Shown here in pieces: positions 25,618 to 34,843 of a stretch of 64,000 nt of DNA (positions are counted from its first letter, which is position 1; each line of letters starts with the position of its first letter). Where the stretch lies: NCBI RefSeq assembly GCF_003997495.1, contig NZ_RZRU01000004.1, positions 1 through 64,000 on the forward strand, read 5' to 3'. A program made the position numbers and the translations under genes. The notes under the pieces are model-generated. The model searched no databases and was not told the DNA's origin. It saw only the letters and a list, made by a program, of their open reading frames with translations. Origin of the DNA: Mesorhizobium sp. M7A.F.Ca.US.008.03.1.1 (GTDB taxonomy: Bacteria > Pseudomonadota > Alphaproteobacteria > Rhizobiales > Rhizobiaceae).

Positions 25618-27393
25618 ATGCGGCAAGGACGTGCGCGCTGGCTGACAGGGCTGGCAATTGTGACAGGCATGGCGATCTCGGCTTTGCCGGCCTATGCCAA
25701 GCAAACCACCGAACCGGTCAAGATCACGTCGTTTTCGGGCGCTTATCTGGCGGCCCGGATCGCCGAAGGCGATAACGACCTAGACAGCGCCATCGCCTAC
25801 TACAAGCAAGCATTGGCCTTCGATCCGAGCGACACCGGCTTGCAGCAGAGCCTGATGCTGTCGCTGATCGCGCAAGGGCGCTTCGACGAATCCCTGGTCT
25901 ATGCCGACAAGCTCAAGGAAGTGCCTGACGTCGAGCGTTTCTCGCGCCTGGCGCTCGCCGTCGATTCCTTCCACAAGAAGGATTTCACCAAGGCGCAATA
26001 CTGGCTCAAGCTGTCGCTGGAATCCGATCTCGACCGGCTGATCTCCGGGGTGATGTCCGGCTGGGCGCAGCAGGGCGCCGGCGAGCCTGCCGATGCGATG
26101 GCGTCCATCGACAAGCTGCAGGGGCCGGATTGGTTCGGCCTGTTCAAGTCGTTCCACCGTGCCCTGATCGCCGATGCATCCGGCATGCCCGAAAAGGCCG
26201 AGGCGATCTATGCCGCGACCATGCAAGACACCGCCGCCGGTGGTGCGGCTCCCGAAACCTGGATGCGCAACGCGCAGGCCTACGCCTCGTTCCTGGCCCG
26301 CAAGGGCGACAAGACCAAGGCGCTGTCGGTGCTCGACCAGGCCGAGGCGTTTTCGCCGGGCAAGCTGGAAATCGTCGCTTTGCGCGACCGAATTGCAAAA
26401 GGCGACAAGATTGCGTCCCTGATTGCCGGCCCATCCGATGGCGCCTCCGAAATCCTGCTCGACCTCGCCACCGCGCTCAACCGTGGCGGCGGCGAGCCGT
26501 TCGTGCGCCTCTATCTGCAATATGCGCTCGCTTTGAAGCCTGATAGCGACGCTGCACTTGTGCAACTCGCCGCCGTGTCCGAGCAATTGAAGGACGGCGA
26601 AGGCGCAATCGCGCTCTATCGGCGGATACCCGCCGCTTCGCCGCTGAAGGAACTTTCGGACTTGCAGCTCGGCCTCAACCTTGCCGATCTCGACCGTCAC
26701 GAAGAAGCGATCACTCATCTGAAGGCTTTCGTCGACGCCCATCCCAATGACATGCGCGCTTATCTGGCGCTCGGTGGCGTCTATTCCTCGAAGGAGGATT
26801 TCCGTTCGGCCGCTACGCTCTACGACAAGGCTGTCGAGGCGCTGAAGACGCCGACCGCGGCCAACTGGAACATCTTCTACCAGCGCGGCATCGCCTATGA
26901 GCGTCTGAAGGAATGGCCCAAGGCCGAGCCGAACTTCCGCAAGGCGCTGGAACTGTTCCCCGACCAGCCGCAAGTGTTGAACTATCTCGGCTATTCCTGG
27001 GTCGACATGAACATGAACCTCAAGGAAGGCCTGGCGATGATTCAAAAGGCCGTCGACCTCAGGCCGAGCGACGGTTACATCGTCGATTCGCTGGGTTGGG
27101 CCTATTTCCGCCTCGGCAGGTTCGATGACGCGGTGCGCGAAATGGAACGCGCCGTGTCGCTGAAGCCGGAAGATCCGGTTCTCAACGATCACCTCGGCGA
27201 TGCCTACTGGCGCGTCGGCCGCAAGCTGGAAGCCACCTTCCAGTGGAACCAGGCTCGCGACCTGAAGCCGGATCCCGATGTGCTGGCCAACTTGCAGCAG
27301 AAGCTGATGAAGGGCCTGCCGCCGATCGAATCCAACACGGCGCAGGAGACCCCGAAGGTCAAGCCAGAGCCGGTGCCTGCCCCGAAGGGATGA
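25618..27393 (+). CDS. Exported tetratricopeptide repeat protein
   Basis: A 591-residue protein. ATG 25618 is chosen because AAAGGGA lies 5 bases before it and it begins a signal peptide (RWLTGLAIVTGMAISALPAYA). The body is made of TPR units, clearest at the start (DNDLDSAIAYYKQALAFDPSD) and in the second half (GLAMIQKAVDLRPSDGYIVD; FDDAVREMERAVSLKPEDP). The C-terminal tail is proline-rich. Long periplasmic TPR proteins of this type are conserved in Rhizobiales and probably scaffold envelope complexes; no partner is evident. A rho-independent terminator follows. Confidence 0.85.
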   Translation: MRQGRARWLTGLAIVTGMAISALPAYAKQTTEPVKITSFSGAYLAARIAEGDNDLDSAIAYYKQALAFDPSDTGLQQSLMLSLIAQGRFDESLVYADKLKEVPDVERFSRLALAVDSFHKKDFTKAQYWLKLSLESDLDRLISGVMSGWAQQGAGEPADAMASIDKLQGPDWFGLFKSFHRALIADASGMPEKAEAIYAATMQDTAAGGAAPETWMRNAQAYASFLARKGDKTKALSVLDQAEAFSPGKLEIVALRDRIAKGDKIASLIAGPSDGASEILLDLATALNRGGGEPFVRLYLQYALALKPDSDAALVQLAAVSEQLKDGEGAIALYRRIPAASPLKELSDLQLGLNLADLDRHEEAITHLKAFVDAHPNDMRAYLALGGVYSSKEDFRSAATLYDKAVEALKTPTAANWNIFYQRGIAYERLKEWPKAEPNFRKALELFPDQPQVLNYLGYSWVDMNMNLKEGLAMIQKAVDLRPSDGYIVDSLGWAYFRLGRFDDAVREMERAVSLKPEDPVLNDHLGDAYWRVGRKLEATFQWNQARDLKPDPDVLANLQQKLMKGLPPIESNTAQETPKVKPEPVPAPKG

Positions 27394-27416
27394 AGTTAGC
27401 CATTTGAATTCAACGC

Positions 27417-27450
27417 AAACGGGGCTCTTTTCGGAGTTCCGTTTTCGTTT
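27417..27450. terminator. Terminator between TPR and GNAT genes
   Basis: AAACGGGGCTC (27417-27427) pairs with GAGTTCCGTTT (27434-27444) over 11 base pairs, two of them G-U, around a 6-base loop. It is followed by TCGTTT. It ends the plus-strand TPR transcript; the convergent GNAT gene stops at 27475. Confidence 0.7.
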
Positions 27451-27474
27451 GAACCGCGTATTCGGCTGGCTGCC

Positions 27475-27954
27475 TCAGAAGAGCTTGCGATAGACGACGA
27501 AGCCGGAGTGTTCGGCGACCTTGTCATAAAGCTTCATCGCCGTGTGATTGGTCTCATGCGTCAGCCAGTATACCCGGCCCGAGCCGGCGGCCTGGGCGCG
27601 CTCATAGACGCCCTCGATCAGTGCCCGTCCGATGCCTTTGCCACGCGATGCCTGCGTGGTGAAAAGGTCCTGCAGGTAGCAATTGGGCGCGATCGCCGTG
27701 GTGCTGCGGTGAAAGAGATAGTGCACGAGGCCGAGAAGCAGTCCCTCACTTTCGGCCACCAGCGCGTGGATCGGCTCATAGGCATCGAAGAAGCGAGACC
27801 ATGTCATCTGGGTGATCTCGCCCGGTAGCGCCGTTTCGTCCGAGCGGCCATAAAACGCATTGTAGCCATCCCAAAGCGGTAGCCATTGCTCGAAATCCTG
27901 GCGCGCAACGGGCGGATGACGATCGGGCTGGGCATGGCTGGACCTGTTTGTCAT
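27475..27954 (-). CDS. GNAT-family N-acetyltransferase
   Basis: A 159-residue acetyltransferase. The acetyl-CoA loop is QDLFTTQASRGKGIGRALIEGVY (the R-G-x-G-x-G/A signature is RGKGIG), preceded by a strand HYLFHRSTTAIAPNCYLQD. The end, YWLTHETNHTAMKLYDKVAEHSGFVVYRK, is typical of the Acetyltransf_1 group acting on small amines or on diamines. ATG 27954 is used; a GTG two codons upstream also exists. It is convergent with the TPR gene. The substrate is unknown. Confidence 0.85.
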   Translation of the reverse strand: MTNRSSHAQPDRHPPVARQDFEQWLPLWDGYNAFYGRSDETALPGEITQMTWSRFFDAYEPIHALVAESEGLLLGLVHYLFHRSTTAIAPNCYLQDLFTTQASRGKGIGRALIEGVYERAQAAGSGRVYWLTHETNHTAMKLYDKVAEHSGFVVYRKLF

Positions 27955-28137
27955 TGACACGGACGATAAATCGAACAGACCTCAGGCTTCCATGGCCGGC
28001 AATGGGCCAAGCCTTCCCAATGCTTTCAACATCGTCCCGCACGCTCCGGGCGATCCGCATCGGCGCGCCTTGCTTGACGCTTCGACGCCGTGTCTCTAGG
28101 ACGTGCCGACAAGCTAGCCTGTGCTGTCGAGGCCACC

Positions 28138-29082
28138 GTGACCATTGAAATCTCCGCCCATATGCATCCCAGCCGCTCGTTCCAGGGGCTGATCCTGACC
28201 TTGCACAACTATTGGGCGGCCTACGGCTGCGTCATCCTGCAGCCCTACGACATGGAGGTCGGCGCCGGCACCTTTCATCCGGCAACGACGCTGCGCGCGC
28301 TCGGCCCAAAGCGCTGGAACGCCGCCTATGTCCAGCCTTCGCGCCGCCCCAAGGACGGGCGTTATGGCGAGAACCCGAACCGGCTGCAGCATTATTACCA
28401 GTACCAGGTGATCCTGAAGCCGAACCCGCCCAATTTGCAGGAGCTCTATCTCGGCTCGCTGGCGGCGATCGGCGTCGATCCGCTGCTGCACGACATCCGC
28501 TTCGTCGAGGACGATTGGGAAAGCCCGACGCTGGGCGCCTGGGGGCTCGGCTGGGAATGCTGGTGCGACGGCATGGAAGTCTCGCAGTTCACCTATTTCC
28601 AGCAGGTCTGCGGCATCGAATGCGCACCGGTGGCCGGCGAGCTGACCTACGGGCTTGAACGGCTGGCCATGTATGTGCAGGGCGTCGACAATGTCTACGA
28701 CCTCAACTTCAACGGCCGCGAAGGCGCCGACAAGGTCACCTATGGCGATGTCTTCCTGCAGGCCGAGCAGGAATATTCGCGTCACAATTTCGAATACGCC
28801 AACACGGCGATGCTTTTGCGCCACTTCGAGGATGCCGAGGCCGAGTGCAAGGCGCTGCTGGACGCCGGTGCGCCGGCATCGAACGACAATCTGCCGATGC
28901 ACCGCATGGTTTTCCCAGCTTATGATCAGTGCATCAAGGCCAGCCACGTCTTCAACCTGCTCGACGCACGCGGCGTGATTTCGGTCACCGAGCGGCAGAG
29001 CTACATCTTGCGGGTGCGCAATCTGGCCAAGGCCTGCGGTGAGGCATTTTTGAAGACACAGGCGGGTGGCTTGGCGGCCTGA
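28138..29082 (+). CDS. glyQ: Glycine--tRNA ligase alpha subunit
   Basis: A 314-residue alpha subunit of the heterotetrameric bacterial glycyl-tRNA synthetase, with the class II core conserved end to end: [19 protein letters not shown] at the N-terminus, [25 protein letters not shown] (motif 2 region), [15 protein letters not shown], and [24 protein letters not shown] 28138 is chosen, with CGAGG before it. The partner beta subunit glyS begins 375 bases downstream on the same strand, with a small antisense gene in between. Catalytic activation of glycine is done here; tRNA binding is in GlyS. Confidence 0.96.
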   Translation: MTIEISAHMHPSRSFQGLILTLHNYWAAYGCVILQPYDMEVGAGTFHPATTLRALGPKRWNAAYVQPSRRPKDGRYGENPNRLQHYYQYQVILKPNPPNLQELYLGSLAAIGVDPLLHDIRFVEDDWESPTLGAWGLGWECWCDGMEVSQFTYFQQVCGIECAPVAGELTYGLERLAMYVQGVDNVYDLNFNGREGADKVTYGDVFLQAEQEYSRHNFEYANTAMLLRHFEDAEAECKALLDAGAPASNDNLPMHRMVFPAYDQCIKASHVFNLLDARGVISVTERQSYILRVRNLAKACGEAFLKTQAGGLAA

Positions 29083-29084
29083 GT

Positions 29085-29261
29085 TCAGGTCCGCTTCATC
29101 ATCTCGAGGGAGGCTTTGGTCGGCAGCACATTCTGGCTGCTGGCACTGTCGATCGTGCGCAATGCCTGCCTCACGCCCGGCATCGAGAAGGCGCCGTGGG
29201 CCTGCGCGGTGAAGCAGGCGCCGAGTGCGAGGATCTGCAGAAGTCTGGATGCCGTTTTCAT
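29085..29261 (-). CDS. Small secreted protein, 58 residues (doubtful)
   Basis: A short frame between glyQ and glyS on the opposite strand. It begins with a good signal peptide (MKTASRLLQILALGACFTAQAHGA), then a 34-residue hydrophilic remainder (FSMPGVRQALRTIDSAS and on). The ribosome site is weak, and the stop lies only 3 bases from the glyQ stop. I do not recognise a family. The signal peptide makes it more plausible than a random frame, but it could still be spurious. Confidence 0.4.
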   Translation of the reverse strand: MKTASRLLQILALGACFTAQAHGAFSMPGVRQALRTIDSASSQNVLPTKASLEMMKRT

Positions 29262-29456
29262 GGTCGTTGAGCCAAGTGTTCCCTGCCTGAGCGTGGGTCG
29301 CTTCAGCGCTGCGTTCGGTTCATGGAAATCTTTGATCCAAGGACGGGTGGCGTGGTCTCGTCCCGACAGGATGGCCAAAATTTCTGGAAAGGGTGACAGC
29401 GGCCAGCCGAGTTGCTATGCCCCGCCCGGACCACTCTCCCGCATGAGCTGACCCCG

Positions 29457-32003
29457 ATGCCTGACCTGCTTCTAGAACTTCGTTCCGAGGAAATCCCCGC
29501 CCGCATGCAGCGCAAGGCGGCGGGTGATCTCAGGAAAATGCTGACCGACGGTCTGATCGAGGCGGGGCTGACCTATGAGGCGGCGCGCGAGTACTGGACG
29601 CCGCGTCGGCTGACGCTCGATATCAGGGGCCTGACCGCCCGCTCGAAGGATGTAAGCGAAGAGATTAAAGGACCTTCGACATCAGCGCCTGAACAGGCGG
29701 TCCAGGGTTTCCTGCGCAAGGCCGGGCTTGCTTCGATCGCTGAGGCGCATGTCCATTCCGACCCGAAGAAGGGCGACTTCTACGTCGCCCATATTTCGAA
29801 GCCGGGCAGGGCGGCGGAGGAGATCATCGCCGAACTGGTGCCGGGCATCATCCGCAACTTCCCGTGGCCGAAATCGATGCGCTGGGGGCCGGCCTCGGCC
29901 AAGCCCGGTTCGCTGCGCTGGGTGCGCCCGCTGCAATCGATCCTGTGCACCTTCGGCCCGGAGACCGAGGAGCCTGTCGTGGTCGATTTCGAGATTGACG
30001 GCATCCGCTCGGGCAACATCACTTACGGCCACCGCTTCCATGCGCCTGATGCCATTACGGTGCGCCGCTTCGACGACTACGTCTCCAAGCTGGAAGCGGC
30101 CAAGGTCGTTCTCGATGCCGACCGGCGCAAGGAGATCATCCTTGCCGACGCCCGCAATCTCGCCTTCGCCAACGGGCTCGACCTGGTCGAGGACGAAGGG
30201 CTGCTGGAGGAAGTGTCCGGGCTGGTGGAATGGCCTGTCGTGCTGATGGGCGAGTTCGAGGAGGCATTCCTCGCCATTCCGGCCGAGGTGATCCGGCTGA
30301 CCATCCGCGCCAACCAGAAGTGCTTTGTGACATCTCGCCCAATCTCCCCCCTTGAGGGGGAGATGTCGGCGAAGCCGACAGAGGGGGGCGCTGTCCCGCC
30401 ATCCTCTCCGCGCGAAGCACCCCCCTCTGGCCTGCCGGCGATCTCCCCCTCAAGGGGGGAGATCGGCCAATCGCCTCTTTCGAACCGCCTCATCCTCACC
30501 GCCAACATCGAGGCGAAGGATGGTGGCAAGGAGATCGCCCACGGCAACGGCAAGGTGGTTCGCGCCCGCCTGTCGGATGCGCTCTATTTCTGGACGACCG
30601 ACCAAGGCGATTTGCCCGACCTCGACCAGCTTGAGGCATCGGCGGAAAAATTCGGGCTCGATCTCAAGAAGCCCCTCGACCAACGCATGGCCCGCCTCGA
30701 CCATCTCGGCGTGACCTTCCACGCCAAGCTCGGCACGCAGGGCGAGCGGGTGGAGCGGATTGCCAAGCTTGCCGAGGAACTGGCGCCGATCGTCGGCGCC
30801 GATCCCGCATTGGCGCGCCGCGCCGCCGTTCTCGCCAAGGCTGATCTGCAGACCGAAGTGGTCGGCGAATTTCCGGAACTGCAAGGCGCCATGGGCCGCA
30901 AATATGCGCTGCTTCAGGGCGAACACCCATCCGTGGCCGCAGCCATCGAGGAACACTACAAGCCGCAAGGCCCGTCCGATTATGTACCGGGCGATCCGGT
31001 GTCGGTCACTGTGGCGCTTGCCGACAAGCTGGATACGCTGGTCGGCTTCTGGGCGATCGACGAAAAGCCGACAGGATCCAAGGATCCTTATGCACTCAGA
31101 AGAGCGGCACTAGGAGTGACTAGAATATTGATTGAAAACAGCATCTCTCTACCGCTATCGATGGCGTTAGGTAGTGGTTGGGCGCAACTCTTCTCTCCGC
31201 ATATTGAGGTGGGCGAGGACTATCTCACTTGGCCATTCCAGCTCAATGAATCTGGGGTTTGGTGTCCAGTCAACGATCCTCGCTTTGATATTGAAATTCC
31301 AAAAACCTCACCCAGTGGAACGCCGGTTATCGTTCAGCCAAAAGCCGTTCACCTAGACCCTTATCAGCCAGTTCGTTTTCACTACACTAGTCTGGAGAGG
31401 GGAAATTTTGGTGCGGTCGAAGGGCTAGTTCTGATTGATGACGGCGATCCGATCTCGAGCTTCCCTACAGTCATTTCATCTGAGGGGAATCTCCTCGCCT
31501 TCTTCCACGACCGCCTCAAAATCTACCTGCGCGACAAGGGTGCCCGCCACGATCTCATCGACGCGGTCATCACACCACAGTCCGACGACCTGCTGCAGAT
31601 CGTGCGCCGGGTCGAGGCGCTCGGCTCCTTCCTCGACACCGAGGACGGCAGGAATCTGCTCGCCGGCACCAAGCGTGCGGCCAACATCCTGGCCGCCGAG
31701 GAGAAGAAGAAAACGGCGGTCGCCGAGACCGTTGAGCCGGCGCTGTTGCGCGAGGATGCCGAGAAATCGCTGTTTGCGGCGGTGAATCAGGCTGAGAAGC
31801 AAGCCGGCGAAGCGATTCAAAACGATGACTTTTCCGGCGCCCTGCTGGCGCTTAGCGTGTTGCGCGAGCCGGTTGATTCATTCTTTGAGCATGTTCTTGT
31901 AAACGATGAGGATCAGGCGGTGCGTGCCAACCGCCTGGCGCTGCTCGCCCGCATCCGCGCGGCCACCGGTCAGGTCGCCGATTTCTCCAGGATCGCAGGT
32001 TAG
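29457..32003 (+). CDS. glyS: Glycine--tRNA ligase beta subunit with two insertions
   Basis: An 848-residue beta subunit; the family norm is about 690 (E. coli 689). The start is [17 protein letters not shown], after ATG 29457. Conserved blocks include [39 protein letters not shown], and the C-terminal [22 protein letters not shown]. Two extra stretches account for the excess. Residues about 292-342 are encoded by a nested palindromic element (30342-30463). Residues about 566-677 come from an AT-richer segment (about 31100-31490) absent from ordinary GlyS. Both are in frame, so the protein is probably made and functional. The subunit binds tRNA(Gly) and completes the GlyQ enzyme. Confidence 0.93.
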   Translation: MPDLLLELRSEEIPARMQRKAAGDLRKMLTDGLIEAGLTYEAAREYWTPRRLTLDIRGLTARSKDVSEEIKGPSTSAPEQAVQGFLRKAGLASIAEAHVHSDPKKGDFYVAHISKPGRAAEEIIAELVPGIIRNFPWPKSMRWGPASAKPGSLRWVRPLQSILCTFGPETEEPVVVDFEIDGIRSGNITYGHRFHAPDAITVRRFDDYVSKLEAAKVVLDADRRKEIILADARNLAFANGLDLVEDEGLLEEVSGLVEWPVVLMGEFEEAFLAIPAEVIRLTIRANQKCFVTSRPISPLEGEMSAKPTEGGAVPPSSPREAPPSGLPAISPSRGEIGQSPLSNRLILTANIEAKDGGKEIAHGNGKVVRARLSDALYFWTTDQGDLPDLDQLEASAEKFGLDLKKPLDQRMARLDHLGVTFHAKLGTQGERVERIAKLAEELAPIVGADPALARRAAVLAKADLQTEVVGEFPELQGAMGRKYALLQGEHPSVAAAIEEHYKPQGPSDYVPGDPVSVTVALADKLDTLVGFWAIDEKPTGSKDPYALRRAALGVTRILIENSISLPLSMALGSGWAQLFSPHIEVGEDYLTWPFQLNESGVWCPVNDPRFDIEIPKTSPSGTPVIVQPKAVHLDPYQPVRFHYTSLERGNFGAVEGLVLIDDGDPISSFPTVISSEGNLLAFFHDRLKIYLRDKGARHDLIDAVITPQSDDLLQIVRRVEALGSFLDTEDGRNLLAGTKRAANILAAEEKKKTAVAETVEPALLREDAEKSLFAAVNQAEKQAGEAIQNDDFSGALLALSVLREPVDSFFEHVLVNDEDQAVRANRLALLARIRAATGQVADFSRIAG
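30342..30463. repeat. Nested palindromic element inserted in frame in glyS
   Basis: The outer arms (30342-30364 and 30441-30463) are perfect 23-base reverse complements, each also a hairpin of the form ATCTCCCCC...GGGGGAGAT. Inside, CAGAGGGGGG (30379-30388) pairs with CCCCCCTCTG (30420-30429). The same architecture, with different loops, is intergenic at 37031-37210, and one arm is at 12052-12074. The element encodes ISPLEGEM and ISPSRGEI from its two arms. The core is 122 bases, not a multiple of three, so flanking bases restore the frame. Confidence 0.9.
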
Positions 32004-32112
32004 GGCGAAGAAAATATTCTCTGCTGCCGGCCGTTCGAGCCGGCTTACAGTCATATGGCGATGATCTCTCCGTGGCAAAAGGGACATGTTCCCCAACCCC
32101 ACGGAGGCTTCC

Positions 32113-32349
32113 ATGAATTCCGATCACGACATCGAAGTGACAGAAGAAACCCCGGCTCCCGCCGAGGCGCTTGAATCCGCTTCCGAAACCATCCTCGATC
32201 ATGCCGCCGCCGCGGCGATCGAAGCCGCTGACCTGTCTGATGACGACGAAGACGGCGACGATGAAGAAGGCGAAGAGTCCACCGAAGCTGCCACGCTCTC
32301 GGATGACGACGAAGATGAAGAAGACGAGGACAAGGAAGAGGCGGCCTGA
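32113..32349 (+). CDS. Extremely acidic small protein, 78 residues
   Basis: ATG 32113 follows GGAGG (32102-32106), a strong ribosome site. The product is dominated by Asp and Glu, especially in two blocks (SDDDEDGDDEEGEE and SDDDEDEEDEDKEE), with an Ala-rich helix between. It has no signal peptide, cysteine or aromatic residue. I do not recognise a family; very acidic small proteins can mimic nucleic acid, bind metals or basic proteins, or be disordered spacers. The strong ribosome site and the following terminator suggest real expression. Confidence 0.65.
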   Translation: MNSDHDIEVTEETPAPAEALESASETILDHAAAAAIEAADLSDDDEDGDDEEGEESTEAATLSDDDEDEEDEDKEEAA

Positions 32350-32377
32350 TTTTTCAGCCGCCGGTTCCGTCGATCTC

Positions 32378-32403
32378 AAGGCGGCGCTGAGGCGCCGCCT
32401 TTC
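32378..32403 (+). terminator. Probable terminator after the acidic protein gene
   Basis: AAGGCGGCGC (32378-32387) and GCGCCGCCTT (32392-32401) form a perfect 10-bp stem with a TGAG loop. The following T-rich stretch is short (TTTCC), so efficiency may be moderate. Confidence 0.65.
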
Positions 32404-32454
32404 CTATCAGTCGCCCCCGAAGCCGATTGTTAGCCGCCGTGGGCCACGGTCCGG

Positions 32455-32841
32455 TCAGTTCTCGAGAATGCTGACGCGCACGCTGTTTTCGTAGACATCG
32501 ACCTGGATCAGCGGTTCGCCATTGACGATGGCGCGCTTGGCCGAGGAACTCATCGCGCCGCCGCGCTCCAGCATGCGCTGCAGATCGGCGCGCTGGTCGT
32601 TGGTCCTGAACCAGCCATCCCCCTCGTCGTCGCTGTCGCGGCGGTGAAATTTGTGCCAGTTGGCGCGGTCCTGTCGCACCATTTGCACGGCATTGTCCAG
32701 CGCATAGCCGTCACTCGCCTGATGATCCCGATCGGAAATGCGCGCAACATAGGATCCCAGCATATCGTCGGCATGAGCCGCGCCGGCCAACAATGAGCCC
32801 AGGAGAAGCCCTGCTGCGGTTACGATTCCAGATTTTCTCAT
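32455..32841 (-). CDS. Exported hypothetical protein, 128 residues
   Basis: ATG 32841 follows AAGGGGGT, a strong ribosome site, and begins a signal peptide (MRKSGIVTAAGLLLGSLLAGAAHA), so the protein is periplasmic. The mature part is polar (YVARISDRDHQASDGYALDN, then WHKFHRRDSDDEGDGWFRTNDQRADLQRML) and ends in a short beta-like segment (PLIQVDVYENSVRVSILEN). I do not recognise a domain. It is convergent with the acidic protein gene and on the same strand as, but well separated from, the proline/alanine-rich gene upstream. Confidence 0.75.
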   Translation of the reverse strand: MRKSGIVTAAGLLLGSLLAGAAHADDMLGSYVARISDRDHQASDGYALDNAVQMVRQDRANWHKFHRRDSDDEGDGWFRTNDQRADLQRMLERGGAMSSSAKRAIVNGEPLIQVDVYENSVRVSILEN

Positions 32842-33017
32842 GATACCCCCTTTACCCCTAGCGATGACATCCCGTTTGCCAGAGCCGCCTGACAAAATCC
32901 AAGCGATAGCGTCAGATATAAGCCGGGATGGGCTTTGCCTGGCAATGGTGCTCCGGGCGCCAGACCGCAGTCAAGCCATGCGGCAGCCGGGTAGTGTCTC
33001 TGAGCCACTAGCGACCA

Positions 33018-33140
33018 TTACAATGCCAACGGGGGCCAGAGCAGGTAGAACAGCATCACGGCAAGCAAGGCGCCAATTGTCCCAAAAGACAACACCGCCA
33101 CGGAAATCCAGATCGCTCGCCTGAGCCGCACCGGCTTCAC
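33018..33140 (-). CDS. Possible 40-residue membrane peptide
   Basis: A short frame from GTG 33140 encodes a basic start (VKPVRLRRAIW) and a single hydrophobic helix (ISVAVLSFGTIGALLAVMLFYLLW). This is the pattern of small membrane proteins. It lies 25 bases after the stop of the preceding minus-strand gene. The ribosome site is weak and no family is recognised, so it may be a chance frame. Confidence 0.25.
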   Translation of the reverse strand: MKPVRLRRAIWISVAVLSFGTIGALLAVMLFYLLWPPLAL

Positions 33141-33165
33141 CGTCAGGGCTGTCTTTGAGCCAGGG

Positions 33166-33669
33166 CTACTTGCTATAACCGTTGGGAGGCATGCGCTGCC
33201 CTGCAGTCTGCGCCGGGGGACTTGGCGGGGTGGGTTGGCTCTCGGCGTTCCCCGAGGGGGCTGCGGAGGCGGTGGCCGTTGCCGGCGCCGTGCCTGCCTC
33301 CGGCGCCTTGCTAGCGGCCGGCGCGGCACCTGTCGCTGGTGCAGCGGCTGGCGCCGGTGCTGGGAAATCGGGACCGGTAACGCCGCCACGAATGACCATC
33401 GGGCCTGGCTGGAAGCCGGTCGCGGGCTTGTCCGGGATCGCCGCCACCTTTTCATAGGTGACCTCGGGCTCTACTGCGCCAAGTGCCAGCACCGACGGTG
33501 CACGCTTGGTTTTGGCTACTTCGGCGGTTTTAGGCTGGTTGGGGGCACCGACCCTGACGATCGATGGTGTCGAGGACGGCGCGCCAGGAAAAACCAGCGA
33601 CGAAGCCTGAGCCCCACCGGTCACCGCGGCCAGAACGATCCCCATCAGTATGCGCACAGACACTGACAT
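33166..33669 (-). CDS. Secreted alanine/proline-rich protein
   Basis: A 167-residue protein starting at ATG 33669 behind AAAGGGGAG, with a signal peptide (MSVSVRILMGIVLAAVTGGAQAS). The mature protein has a moderately conserved N-terminal part (LVFPGAPSSTPSIVRVG, then PSVLALGAVEPEVTYEKVAAIP) and a low-complexity Ala/Pro tail from about residue 105 (PAPAPAAAPATGAAPAAS). The tail probably spans the periplasm or is disordered. The family is unknown, though proteins of this composition are common in Mesorhizobium-like genomes. It is divergent from the Sua5/TsaC gene. Confidence 0.72.
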   Translation of the reverse strand: MSVSVRILMGIVLAAVTGGAQASSLVFPGAPSSTPSIVRVGAPNQPKTAEVAKTKRAPSVLALGAVEPEVTYEKVAAIPDKPATGFQPGPMVIRGGVTGPDFPAPAPAAAPATGAAPAASKAPEAGTAPATATASAAPSGNAESQPTPPSPPAQTAGQRMPPNGYSK

Positions 33670-33859
33670 AGCTCCCCTTTTTGCCCAGAAGCCGCTTAAT
33701 AGCAGGCCGCAATTGATGCGGGCTTTCGCGGAAACGTAGCATTTTAGGAATTGATGAATCACCAATGTCCCGTTTGGCCAACAGTTGCCTTGCCCAACAG
33801 CCGACTTGCCCAACGGCCGCCATCGTACTACGCACCCTCGCATCTATGAGGTGACGAGA

Positions 33860-34834
33860 GTGGCTGAAATACTTGCCGTCGGCGAGGCGCTGGAACGGGC
33901 GCTGTCGCTGCTCAGGGGTGGCGATGTCGTCGCCATCCCGACGGAAACCGTCTACGGTCTTGCCGGCGACGCCACCAACGGCATCGGCGTGGCGCGCATC
34001 TTCGAAGCCAAGGGGCGCCCGCGCTTCAACCCGCTGATCGCCCATGTCGCCGACATGGCGATGGCCGAGCGCCTCGCGCTGTTCGATCCGCTGTCTAGGA
34101 AACTGGCGCTGGCATTCTGGCCCGGCCCGCTGACGCTGGTGCTGCCGCAACGGCCCGGCAACGGCATCCACCCGCTGGTCACCGCTGGGCTCGATACGAT
34201 TGCCTTGCGCATGCCGAGGGGCTTTGGCGGCGAGCTGATCGCCAGGCTCGGCCGCCCGCTTGCAGCGCCCAGCGCCAATTCATCCGGCAGGATCAGTGCA
34301 ACGACCGCGCAAGCGGTGGCGGCCGATCTCGGCGCGCGGATAAAGCTGGTGGTCGATGGCGGCGCGACGCCGGTCGGGCTGGAATCGACCATCGTCAAGG
34401 CCGAAGGGGACAGATTGCGGCTGCTGAGGCCCGGCGGCATCGCCGCCGAGGAGATCGAGGCGGCCATCGGCATGGAATTGCTGCGCGGCGGCACCGCCGG
34501 TATCGAGGCGCCGGGCATGCTTGCCTCGCACTATGCGCCAGGTGCCGCGATGCGGCTCAATGCCGGCACGGTCGGCGAGGGCGAGGCTTTGCTGGGCTTC
34601 GGCAGCCAGAGGGCGCAAGGCTGGCGCCGCGCCGAAGCCTTCCTCAATTTATCCGAAACCGGGGACCTGCGCGAAGCGGCGAGCAATCTGTTCGCCTATA
34701 TGCAGGAACTCGACCGCAGCGGCGCGCCGACCATCGCCGTCGAGCCTGTTCCCTTCGACGGGCTCGGCGAAGCGATCAACGATCGGCTGTCGCGTGCCGC
34801 CGCCCCTCGTGACATCACACAACCCGCAACATAG
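33860..34834 (+). CDS. L-threonylcarbamoyladenylate synthase (Sua5/TsaC)
   Basis: A 324-residue enzyme that makes the threonylcarbamoyl-AMP used for the t6A modification at position 37 of ANN-decoding tRNAs. The N-terminal YrdC/Sua5 domain shows DVVAIPTETVYGLAGDA, IFEAKGRPRFNPL, LAFWPGPLTLVL, LAAPSANSSGRIS and GLESTIV. A C-terminal Sua5 extension (ASHYAPGAAMRL onward) marks the long Sua5 form rather than short TsaC. GTG 33860 is my choice; GTG 33851 is also possible. The FAD oxidase gene starts 9 bases after its stop. Confidence 0.93.
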   Translation: MAEILAVGEALERALSLLRGGDVVAIPTETVYGLAGDATNGIGVARIFEAKGRPRFNPLIAHVADMAMAERLALFDPLSRKLALAFWPGPLTLVLPQRPGNGIHPLVTAGLDTIALRMPRGFGGELIARLGRPLAAPSANSSGRISATTAQAVAADLGARIKLVVDGGATPVGLESTIVKAEGDRLRLLRPGGIAAEEIEAAIGMELLRGGTAGIEAPGMLASHYAPGAAMRLNAGTVGEGEALLGFGSQRAQGWRRAEAFLNLSETGDLREAASNLFAYMQELDRSGAPTIAVEPVPFDGLGEAINDRLSRAAAPRDITQPAT

Positions 34835-34843
34835 TTTTCCCCC

